Position numbers and translations under genes: made by a program. A model generated the notes under the pieces. The model had not been told where the DNA came from. It did not search any database and saw only the letters and a program-made list of their open reading frames with translations. From Ancylobacter rudongensis (GTDB lineage Bacteria; Pseudomonadota; Alphaproteobacteria; Rhizobiales; Xanthobacteraceae), in NCBI RefSeq assembly GCF_900100155.1, contig NZ_FMTP01000002.1:124001-188000 (forward strand): a DNA stretch of 64,000 bases. The letters are read 5' to 3'. Shown in pieces: positions 45,485-52,843 of this stretch (the first letter of the stretch is position 1; each line of letters begins with the position of its first letter).

Positions 45485-46744
45485 ATGCCCGCGCCCCACC
45501 GGATTGAAGCCGACTATCTGATCGAGACCGCCTATGACCCGCGCCGCGCCGCCGAGGCCATGGCGGGCGAACAGTCCAGTGGCACCTTTGTCGCCATTCC
45601 CGGCGAGACGCCGGAACTGAAGGAGCGCTCCGCCGCCCGGATCGAGGCGCTGGAACTCGTGGGCACCGCGGAGGCTCCCTCCCTGCCCGGCGCCGGCCGT
45701 CCCGAGGGCGGGGTGATCCAGCGGGCGCGCGTCACCCTTTCCTGGCCGATGGACAATCTCGGCCCCTCGCTGCCCAACCTGCTGGCGACGGTCGCCGGCA
45801 ATCTGTTCGAACTGAAGCAGTTCTCCGGCCTGCGCCTTCTCGACATCCGCCTGCCGCAGGCCTTCGCCCAGGCCTATGGCGGGCCGAAATTCGGCATTGA
45901 GGGCACGCGCCGCCTCGCCGGGGTCGAGGGCCGTCCGATCATCGGCACCATCGTCAAGCCGAGCGTCGGCTTCGGGCCGACCGAGACGGCGGAGCTGGTG
46001 AAGCTGCTGGCGGAAGCGGGCATCGACTTCATCAAGGACGACGAATTGCAGTCCGACGGCCCGCACTGCCCGTTCGAGGACCGCGTCCGCGCGGTGATGC
46101 GCGTCATCGACGACCATGCCGACCGCACCGGCAAGAAGGTGATGTTCGCCTTCAACCTCACCGGCGAAATCGACCAGATGCGCCGCCGCCACGATCTCGT
46201 GCAGGAGCTGGGCGGCACCTGCGTCATGGCCAGCCTCAACTCGGTCGGCCTTGTCGGCATGATCGAGCTGGGCCGGTTCACGCAGCTGCCGCTGCACGCC
46301 CACCGCAATGGCTGGGGCTATCTCTCCCGCGCGCCGATGCTCGGCTGGTCCTATGTCGCCTGGCAGAAGATCTGGCGGCTGGCGGGGGCCGACCACATGC
46401 ATGTCAACGGCCTCGCCAACAAGTTCTCGGAGGCCGATGACAGTGTGATCGCCTCCGCCCGCGCGTGCCTCACCCCGCTGTTCGACGACAAGCCCTGCAT
46501 CGCCATGCCGGTGTTCTCCTCCGGCCAGTCGGCCAAGCAGGCGCCCGGCACCTATGCCGCGCTCGGCACGGCCGACCTGATCTTCGCCGCCGGCGGCGGC
46601 ATCATGGCCCACCCGGACGGCCCCGCCGCCGGTGTCGCCTCGCTGCGCGAGGCGTGGGAAGCGGCGATGAGCGACGTGCCGCTGGCCGACTATGCCCGCG
46701 ACCACGCCGCGCTCGCCCGCGCGCTGGAGACCTATGCGGCATGA
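45485..46744 (+). CDS. oiaX: RuBisCO-like protein, 3-oxo-isoapionate-4-phosphate decarboxylase type
   Basis: The 419-residue protein is a RuBisCO-large-chain homologue, not a carbon-fixing RuBisCO. It has IGTIVKPSVG with K158 (RuBisCO K175) and DFIKDDELQ with K184, D186 and E187, matching the carbamylated lysine and metal ligands. HAHRNGWG and FSSGQ replace other active-site blocks. Gene context with a DUF1537 kinase, an ApnO-like dehydrogenase and ApnL matches the D-apionate pathway, where the RuBisCO-like OiaX decarboxylates 3-oxo-isoapionate 4-phosphate to L-erythrulose 1-phosphate. The ATG at 45485 has AGGAG 7 bp before it. Assignment rests partly on context. Confidence 0.78.
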   Translation: MPAPHRIEADYLIETAYDPRRAAEAMAGEQSSGTFVAIPGETPELKERSAARIEALELVGTAEAPSLPGAGRPEGGVIQRARVTLSWPMDNLGPSLPNLLATVAGNLFELKQFSGLRLLDIRLPQAFAQAYGGPKFGIEGTRRLAGVEGRPIIGTIVKPSVGFGPTETAELVKLLAEAGIDFIKDDELQSDGPHCPFEDRVRAVMRVIDDHADRTGKKVMFAFNLTGEIDQMRRRHDLVQELGGTCVMASLNSVGLVGMIELGRFTQLPLHAHRNGWGYLSRAPMLGWSYVAWQKIWRLAGADHMHVNGLANKFSEADDSVIASARACLTPLFDDKPCIAMPVFSSGQSAKQAPGTYAALGTADLIFAAGGGIMAHPDGPAAGVASLREAWEAAMSDVPLADYARDHAALARALETYAA

Positions 46745-48129
46745 GCCCCTCCCCGCTCGCTTCCGCCCCGCGGTTGCCGGGCGGCCCGCTCATTGCCTTT
46801 TACGGCGACGACTACACCGGCTCGTCGGCGGTGATGGAGGTGCTGAGCTTCGCCGGCCTGCCGACGGTGCTGTTCCTCGGCCCGCCGACGCCGGCGCAGC
46901 TCGCCCGCTTCCAGGACATGCGCGCCATCGGCATCGCCAGCGTCGCCCGCGCGCAGCCACCGGAATGGATGGACGCGCAGCTGCCGCCGGTCTTCGAACA
47001 GCTCGCTTTGCTGAAGGCGCCGATCAGCCACTACAAGGTCTGCTCCACCTTCGATTCCGCGCCGCATGTCGGCTCGATCGGCCGCGCCGCCGAGATCGGC
47101 GAGCGCGTCCTCGGCGGGGACTGGCACCCGCTCATTGTCGGCGCGCCGGCCATTGCCCGCTACCAGGCCTTCGGCAATCTGTTCGCCGCCATTGACGGCA
47201 CCGGCTACCGGCTCGACCGGCACCCTGTCATGGCCCGCCACCCGGTGACGCCGATGGCGGAGGCGGATGTGCGCCTGCATCTGTCGCGGCAGACCGACAT
47301 GCCGGTCGGCCTGGTCGATTTCGTCGCCATGAAGGCCGGCCGGGCCGAGCAGCAGCTCGCGGACCAGCGCGCGGCAGGCGCCCGCCTCATTGCGCTCGAC
47401 GTGCTCGACGACGAGACGCTGGCCGAGGCCGGGCGGCTGGTGTGGGAGCATCGCGGCGAACGGCTGTTCGCCATCGGCTCGCAGGGGCTGGAATATGCGC
47501 TCGTCGCCTATTGGCGCCGCGCCGGCCTGCTGGCGCCGGAAGCGCCGACGGCACCGCCGGCGCGGGCCGCGCACATCGCCGTCGTCTCCGGTTCCTGCTC
47601 GCCGATCACGGCGGTGCAGATCGACCACGCGCTGGCGAACGGCTTCGAGGGCATAAGGCTCGACGCGACGCACGCGGTGGATTGCCAGGCGTGGGAGCGC
47701 GAAATCGCGCGCGGCACGGCGGCGGCGCTCAAAGCGCTGGAGGCCGGCCGCGACCCGCTCGTCTTCACCGCCAGCGGGCCGGACGACCCGGCCGTGCCGG
47801 CGCTCAGCCACGCGATCGAGGCGGCGGGTGTCGCCCCGGCGCAGGTCAATGCCCGCATCGGCGACGGGCTGGGGCGCGTGCTGGACGAGGTGGTGCGCCG
47901 GGCGGGGCTGACGCGCGCCGTCATTTCCGGCGGCGACACGTCGGGCCATGCCGGCATGACGCTCGGCATCTATGCGGTGACCGCGCTGGCGCCGCTGGCG
48001 CCGGGCTCGCCGCTCTGCCGCGCTTATGCCGAAGGCGCCCATGACGGGCTCGAAATCGCGTTCAAGGGCGGCCAGATGGGCCGGCCGGACTTCTTCTGCG
48101 CCGCGCGGGGCGGCGCCGCCAACCACTGA
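46741..48129 (+). CDS. oiaK: DUF1537 four-carbon acid sugar kinase, 3-oxo-isoapionate kinase type
   Basis: The 462-residue protein has the DUF1537 N-terminal IAFYGDDYTGSSAVMEV and the C-terminal nucleotide-binding VISGGDTSGHAGMTLGIYAV. DUF1537 kinases phosphorylate acid sugars. Next to a RuBisCO-like protein and ApnO the expected substrate is 3-oxo-isoapionate. The start overlaps the oiaX stop by 4 bp. Related kinases for threonate, erythronate or denitrified tetronates are the alternatives. Confidence 0.75.
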   Translation: MSPSPLASAPRLPGGPLIAFYGDDYTGSSAVMEVLSFAGLPTVLFLGPPTPAQLARFQDMRAIGIASVARAQPPEWMDAQLPPVFEQLALLKAPISHYKVCSTFDSAPHVGSIGRAAEIGERVLGGDWHPLIVGAPAIARYQAFGNLFAAIDGTGYRLDRHPVMARHPVTPMAEADVRLHLSRQTDMPVGLVDFVAMKAGRAEQQLADQRAAGARLIALDVLDDETLAEAGRLVWEHRGERLFAIGSQGLEYALVAYWRRAGLLAPEAPTAPPARAAHIAVVSGSCSPITAVQIDHALANGFEGIRLDATHAVDCQAWEREIARGTAAALKALEAGRDPLVFTASGPDDPAVPALSHAIEAAGVAPAQVNARIGDGLGRVLDEVVRRAGLTRAVISGGDTSGHAGMTLGIYAVTALAPLAPGSPLCRAYAEGAHDGLEIAFKGGQMGRPDFFCAARGGAANH

Positions 48130-48149
48130 TCAATGGGAGAGGACCTCAG

Positions 48150-49001
48150 ATGAAAAAGATCGCCTTGCTGGGCGCCGGCGGAAAGATGGGCGTCCGCCTC
48201 GCCACCAATCTCCAGGGTTCGCCTTATGAGGTGATGCATGTCGAGCCAACCGAGGCCGGCCGTGCACGCCTGAAAGAGAAGACCGGCCTCGACTGCATCG
48301 ACGGCGACAACGCGCTGGCCGATGCCGACGCCGTGCTCATGGCCGTGCCGGACCGGCTGATCGGCAAGATCGCCCACACCTTCATCGAGAAGGTGAAGCC
48401 CGGAACCGCGATCATCATGCTCGACGCCGCCGCCCCGCATGCGGGCGAACTGCCCAAGCGCGACGACGTCACCTATTTCGTCACCCATCCCTGCCACCCG
48501 CCGATCTTCAACGACGAAGTGACGGAGGAGGCGAAGGCTGACTTCTTCGGCGGGGTGCATGCCAAGCAGCACATCGTCTGCGCGCTGATGCAGGGCCCGG
48601 ACGAGCATTATGCCCAGTGCGAGCAGATTGCCCGCACCATCTACAAGCCGGTCATGCGGGCGCATCGCTGCACGGTCGAGCAGATCGCCATCATGGAGCC
48701 GGCGCTGGCCGAGACCATCGGCGCCACGCTCTGCCTCGCCTTGCGCGAAGCCACCGACGAAGCGGTGCGCCGCGGCGTGCCGCGCCAGGCGGCCACCGAC
48801 TTCCTGCTCGGCCACCTCACCATCGAGCTGGCGATCGCCTTCGAGATCTTCCCCGAAGGCAAGTTCTCCGATGGCGCGCTCTATGCCATCGACCAGGCCC
48901 GGCCGCAGATTTTCCGCGAGGGCTGGCTGGAGCGCATCTTCGACCCCAAGGCCGTGCAGCGCTCGGTCGAGGAAATCTGCAACCCGCCCAAGGCCGCCTG
49001 A
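48150..49001 (+). CDS. apnO: ApnO-like oxidoreductase (D-apionate oxidoisomerase family)
   Basis: The 283-residue protein starts KKIALLGAGGKMGVRLATNL, an NAD-binding Rossmann motif of the 6-phosphogluconate/3-hydroxyisobutyrate dehydrogenase superfamily. It has VMAVPDRLIG and a C-terminal all-helical domain. In the D-apionate pathway ApnO converts D-apionate to 3-oxo-isoapionate, the substrate of OiaK. The gene lies 20 bp after oiaK and before the TRAP genes. The name is an inference from family and operon. Confidence 0.72.
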   Translation: MKKIALLGAGGKMGVRLATNLQGSPYEVMHVEPTEAGRARLKEKTGLDCIDGDNALADADAVLMAVPDRLIGKIAHTFIEKVKPGTAIIMLDAAAPHAGELPKRDDVTYFVTHPCHPPIFNDEVTEEAKADFFGGVHAKQHIVCALMQGPDEHYAQCEQIARTIYKPVMRAHRCTVEQIAIMEPALAETIGATLCLALREATDEAVRRGVPRQAATDFLLGHLTIELAIAFEIFPEGKFSDGALYAIDQARPQIFREGWLERIFDPKAVQRSVEEICNPPKAA

Positions 49002-49030
49002 GGCCGCCCACCGGGCCCAACCGCCCGGCT

Positions 49031-49058
49031 CGTCCGGGGCCCTCGACGGCCCCGGACG
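49031..49058 (+). other. Strong hairpin between apnO and dctP
   Basis: CGTCCGGGGCC (49031-49041) is exactly complementary to GGCCCCGGACG (49048-49058) over a 6-nt loop, an 11-bp GC-rich stem with no T-run. It may reduce read-through or shield the upstream message so that enzyme and transporter genes are expressed at different levels. Confidence 0.45.
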
Positions 49059-49086
49059 CATGAAATCCAACAGGGACAGGAACGCC

Positions 49087-50064
49087 ATGAACCGGATCAT
49101 CGCCCTTGCGGCCGCCGCCGCGCTCAGCCTCGCCGCAGCGCCCTTCGCCACGCCGGCGCTCGCCACCACCATCATCAAGGCCGGCCACGGGACGCAGACC
49201 GCGCATCCCACCCATATCGCCCTGCAGAAGTTCGCCGACATCGTCGCCGAGAAGAGCAAGGGCGACCTGAAGATCGAGATCTATCCCGACCGCCAGCTCG
49301 GCGAAGAGCGCGAGATGGTCGAGGGCCTGCAGCTGGGCACGGTCGACATGGCGGTGGTCTCCACCGGCCCGCTCGTCGCCTTCGTCCCCGCGCTCGGCAC
49401 GGTGGACCTGCCCTTTCTGTTCAAGAGTTCCGAGCATGCCTACAAGGTGCTGGACGGCGAGGTCGGGCAGGACCTGCTGGCCAAGTTCCAGGACCGCGGC
49501 ATTGTCGGTCTCGCCTGGTGGGAGAATGGCTGGCGCAGCCTGACCAGCAAGAAGGAAGTCAAGTCGCCGGCCGACCTGAAGGGCATGAAGCTGCGCACCA
49601 TGCAGAACCCGGTGCACATCGCCGCCTTCAAGGAGCTGGGCGCCTCGCCGATTCCGATGGTGTGGGGCGAAGTGTTCACCAGCCTGAGCCAGGGCGTGAT
49701 CGACGCGCAGGAGAACCCGGTCACCATCGTCTACAGCAACTCGCTGTGGGAGGTGCAGAAGTACATGACGCTAACGCGCCACGTCTATGGCCCGCACCTG
49801 GTGCTGTTCAGCCAGCAGGTCTGGGACCGCCTCACCCCGGCGCAGCAGACCATCCTGAAGGAAGCCCTGATGGAGGCGACGACCTTCCAGCGCCAGACCT
49901 CGGCCCGGCTGGAAACCGAGCAGCTGAAGCTGCTGGCCGACAAGGGCATGATCGTCGAGCAGGTCGACATCACCCCGTTCCAGGAAGCGACCGCCAACAC
50001 CGCCTCGGCGTTCAAGAACATCGATCCGGCTGTCGTGGCCAAGATCAAGGCCGCCGCGAACTGA
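49087..50064 (+). CDS. TRAP transporter substrate-binding protein (DctP family)
   Basis: The 325-residue precursor has a signal peptide ending near residue 26 (ATPALA before TTIIKAGHG). A DctP fold follows: LGEEREMVEGLQLGTVDMAVVS, MKLRTMQNPVHIAAFKELGASP and WGEVFTSLSQGVIDAQENP. Position with the apionate genes suggests a D-apionate or related sugar-acid ligand. ACAGGGACAGG precedes the ATG at 49087. Confidence 0.87.
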   Translation: MNRIIALAAAAALSLAAAPFATPALATTIIKAGHGTQTAHPTHIALQKFADIVAEKSKGDLKIEIYPDRQLGEEREMVEGLQLGTVDMAVVSTGPLVAFVPALGTVDLPFLFKSSEHAYKVLDGEVGQDLLAKFQDRGIVGLAWWENGWRSLTSKKEVKSPADLKGMKLRTMQNPVHIAAFKELGASPIPMVWGEVFTSLSQGVIDAQENPVTIVYSNSLWEVQKYMTLTRHVYGPHLVLFSQQVWDRLTPAQQTILKEALMEATTFQRQTSARLETEQLKLLADKGMIVEQVDITPFQEATANTASAFKNIDPAVVAKIKAAAN

Positions 50065-50075
50065 GCCGCGCGCCG

Positions 50076-50159
50076 GCCGCAGCCCTGACGGCTGCGGCCG
50101 GTTCGCAAGCCAACTTTGCCGCAGCCCTAACGGCTGAGGCCGGTTCGCAAGCCAGTGTT
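50076..50159 (+). repeat. Tandem 42-bp repeats, each with a hairpin, between dctP and dctQ
   Basis: Two adjacent 42-bp units (50076-50117 and 50118-50159) differ at only a few positions. Each opens with an inverted repeat: GCCGCAGCC pairs with GGCTGCGGC across CTGAC in unit 1; in unit 2 the right arm has one change (GGCTGAGGC, loop CTAAC). A third fragment GCCGCC follows. Placed between the binding protein and the membrane genes, it probably acts as a stabiliser or attenuator, allowing more binding protein than permease. Confidence 0.5.
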
Positions 50160-50242
50160 GCCGCCCCCTCGTCGGAGCGGCCGATGCGTCCTCCAACGCA
50201 GCCGCAGCCCGGAGGCGCCCGCCTCCACGGGAGAGGTGTGAC

Positions 50243-50731
50243 ATGCTCTTGAAGTTCTGGACCGGCGTGGAATGGCTGGCGCGCGCCGTGCTCTGCGCTC
50301 TGCTGAGCACGATGGTGATCGTCTGCCTCGGCCAGGTGATCTCGCGCTACGTCTTCAACGATCCCTTGACCTGGTCGGAAGAGCTGGCGCGCTTCCTGTT
50401 CGTCTGGGTCGGCTATCTCTCGGCCTGGTTCGCCTGGACCAAGCGGGCGCATATCGCGCTCGACGCCGTGACCTATCTGCGCGTTCCGGCGCTGGAGCGG
50501 GCCTGCGGCCGGATCGTCGAGGCGCTGGTCCTCGTCTATTGCGGCTGGACGCTTTATGCCTGCCTCGGCTTCCTCCGCCTGACCAGCAACCAGCCCTCCG
50601 CCGTGCTCGACGTGCCGATGAGCACTGTCTATGCCGGCTATGCGGCCATGTGCGTCCTCATCATCGGCGACATCCTGATCGGCTGGGCCTATGGCCCCCG
50701 CCAGCCCTCGCCGGCTGTTCCCCAGGAGTAA
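50243..50731 (+). CDS. TRAP transporter small permease (DctQ family)
   Basis: A 162-residue protein with four hydrophobic segments and the DctQ-like NDPLTWSEELARFLFVWVGY stretch near residue 39. It partners DctM. The start ATG at 50243 has GAGAGG about 8 bp upstream. It is separated from dctP by 178 bp holding the tandem repeats, but only 5 bp from dctM. Confidence 0.85.
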   Translation: MLLKFWTGVEWLARAVLCALLSTMVIVCLGQVISRYVFNDPLTWSEELARFLFVWVGYLSAWFAWTKRAHIALDAVTYLRVPALERACGRIVEALVLVYCGWTLYACLGFLRLTSNQPSAVLDVPMSTVYAGYAAMCVLIIGDILIGWAYGPRQPSPAVPQE

Positions 50732-50736
50732 GAACC

Positions 50737-52017
50737 ATGGCCACGGTCCTGTTCATTGCCTTTGCCGTGCTGCTCATCCTGAACATGCCGGTCTCTTTCG
50801 CCCTCGCCGTGGCCTCGGTGATGGCGCTGCTCTATGGCGGCCTTCCGCTGGCGCTGGTGGTGCAGAAGATGACCGCCGCCATGGACAGCTTCGTGCTGCT
50901 GGCGGTGCCGTTCTTCCTGCTCGCCGGCCACCTGATGGCCCGCAGCGGCATCGCCCGCGACATCATCGACTTCGCCGACACGCTGGTCGGCTGGATGCGC
51001 GGCGGGCTGGCCCACGCCAATATCGGCGCCGGCATGCTGATGGGCGGCATGACGGGTTCGGCCGTGGCGGAGGCCTCTTCCACCGGCGGCGCGCTGATCC
51101 CGCCCATGCTGAAGAAAGGCTATGGCGCGCCTTTCACCGCCGCCGTGACGGCGGCCGCCTCGACCATTTCGGTGGTCATTCCCCCCTCCATCCCGATGAT
51201 CGTGTTCGCCGTCGTCACCGGCGTCTCGGTGAGCGACCTGTTCATCGCTGGCATCGTGCCGGGCATTCTGATGACGGTGGCGCTGATGGTCACCGCCTGG
51301 CTGATCGCCGTGCGGCAGGGCTACCAGCGCGGCCCGCGCCCGACGCTGGGCTCCATCGCCCGCGCCACCCGCGCCAGCGTGTGGGGCCTCTTGATGCCGG
51401 TCGTCATCATCGGCTCGATCCGCTACGGCATCGCCACGCCGACCGAAGCCTCGGTGGTGGCGGTCGTCTATGGGGTGCTGGTCGGGCGCTATGTCTACCG
51501 CACCATCGCCTGGCGCGACCTGCCGGGCATTATTCTCGACAGCGCCGTCACGACAGGCATCGTCATGCTGATGATCGCCGCCGCCTCGGTGTATGGGCTG
51601 ATCGTCACCCGCGAACAGATTCCGCAGGCGGCGGCGCAGTTCATCCTGGAGCTGACCAACAACCCGCAGCTGGTGCTGCTGCTGATCCTGTGCGTCTATC
51701 TCGTCGCCGGCATGCTGCTGGACCTCGCCGCCAACATCATCATCCTGGTGCCGGTGCTGTGGCCGCTGGTGAAGCGGCTCGACATCGACCCCATCCAGTT
51801 CGGCGTCGTGACCGTGATCGGCCTCGCCATCGGCCTGATCACGCCTCCCGTCGGCGCCTGCCTGTTCGTCACCTGCGGCATTGCCAAGACCGACCTGCTG
51901 CGCGGCAGCAAGGCGGCCGCGCCCTTCATCGTCGCGCTGATCGCGGTGGTGCTCCTGATCATCGCCGTGCCCGGCGTCGCCACCTGGCTGCCCTACAGCG
52001 CCAAGGCGATGCACTGA
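50737..52017 (+). CDS. TRAP transporter large permease (DctM family)
   Basis: The 426-residue permease has about twelve hydrophobic segments and DctM signatures GGMTGSAVAEASSTGGALIPPMLK, IPPSIPMIVFAVVTG and LDLAANIIILVPVLWPL. It is the transport channel with DctQ. The start at 50737 is 5 bp after dctQ; AGGAG overlaps the dctQ stop. Confidence 0.88.
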   Translation: MATVLFIAFAVLLILNMPVSFALAVASVMALLYGGLPLALVVQKMTAAMDSFVLLAVPFFLLAGHLMARSGIARDIIDFADTLVGWMRGGLAHANIGAGMLMGGMTGSAVAEASSTGGALIPPMLKKGYGAPFTAAVTAAASTISVVIPPSIPMIVFAVVTGVSVSDLFIAGIVPGILMTVALMVTAWLIAVRQGYQRGPRPTLGSIARATRASVWGLLMPVVIIGSIRYGIATPTEASVVAVVYGVLVGRYVYRTIAWRDLPGIILDSAVTTGIVMLMIAAASVYGLIVTREQIPQAAAQFILELTNNPQLVLLLILCVYLVAGMLLDLAANIIILVPVLWPLVKRLDIDPIQFGVVTVIGLAIGLITPPVGACLFVTCGIAKTDLLRGSKAAAPFIVALIAVVLLIIAVPGVATWLPYSAKAMH

Positions 52018-52061
52018 GACAGGGAGAGGCGGCGCAACGCAGCTGGTCCGCCGGGGACGCC

Positions 52062-52084
52062 ACTGGTATGCTCAACATGCCGAT
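52062..52084. promoter_or_regulatory. Half-site of the apionate regulon upstream of the GntR gene
   Basis: ACTGGTAT (52062-52069) repeats the core of the CAACTGGTATAATGA element, and GGTATG-N5-CATGCC forms a dyad with one mismatch and the same 5-bp spacing as the site at 45358. It lies about 55 bp before the GntR start, suggesting autoregulation. Confidence 0.4.
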
Positions 52085-52122
52085 CTGCGGCGAGACGGCC
52101 CCGACCTGGCAGGAGTGCGTGA

Positions 52123-52832
52123 ATGGCTGATGTTTCCGACACCATAGTGCGACGAAAACTGTCCCATGAGGTGTTCGACCACCTGAAAACGCTCATCACC
52201 TCTGGGAACTGGGCCCGGGCGACGCGCTGCCCTCCGAGCGCGACCTGATGGAGCGCTTCGGCGTCGGCCGCCCCGCCATCCGCGAGGCGATGCAGGCGCT
52301 GGCCAATATCGGCCTCATCGCCATCACCCATGGCGAGCGGGCGCGGGTGCAGCAGATCTCGGCGCGCTCGCTGTTCCAGCAGGTGGACCTCACGGCGCAG
52401 ATCCTACTCTCCGCCTCGCCGGACAGCCTGGAACACCTCAAGCAGGCCCGCCGCTTCTTCGAGCGCGGCATGGTTCGCGAGGCGGCGCAGCGCGCCACCG
52501 CCGAGGATGTGGCGCGGCTGCGCGGCATTCTCGACCAGCAGGCGAAGGCGGTGAGCGAGCCCAAGCAGTTCATCGCCTATGACATGCGCTTCCATACCCA
52601 GATCGCGGCGATCTCCGGCAACTCGATCTTCGAGGCGGTGAGCGAGGCGATGCTGTCCTGGCTGCGCCAGTACTACACGGAGATGCTGACCTGGTCGGGC
52701 CGCGAGAACGTCACCCTGGTCGAGCATGAAGAGATCATCGACCACATTGCCCGCCACGATGCCGACGGCGCCGAGGCGCTGATGGTCAAGCATCTCGACC
52801 GCTCCAGCGCGCTGTTCACCCGGCAGGGGTGA
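52123..52832 (+). pseudogene. GntR/FadR-family (FCD) regulator with a single-base frameshift
   Basis: The start ATG at 52123 follows AGGAG and gives ADVSDTIVRRKLSHEVFDHLKTLITSG, the N-terminal part of a GntR winged helix. The frame then fails. One extra G in the run at 52204-52206 (GGG to GGGG) would read straight on into GELGPGDALPSERDLMERFGVGRPAIREAMQAL, a canonical GntR motif, and 190 further residues of an FCD effector domain to the stop at 52832. So the gene is interrupted by a one-base deletion in a G-run, either a real inactivation or a sequencing/assembly slip. It would be the regulator of the apionate cluster. Confidence 0.78.
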
Positions 52833-52843
52833 GGAGTGAAGGC

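Noticed and set aside
45485..46744. RuBisCO for Calvin-cycle carbon fixation
   Set aside because: Several active-site blocks differ from true RuBisCO, there is no small subunit or phosphoribulokinase, and the context is sugar-acid catabolism.
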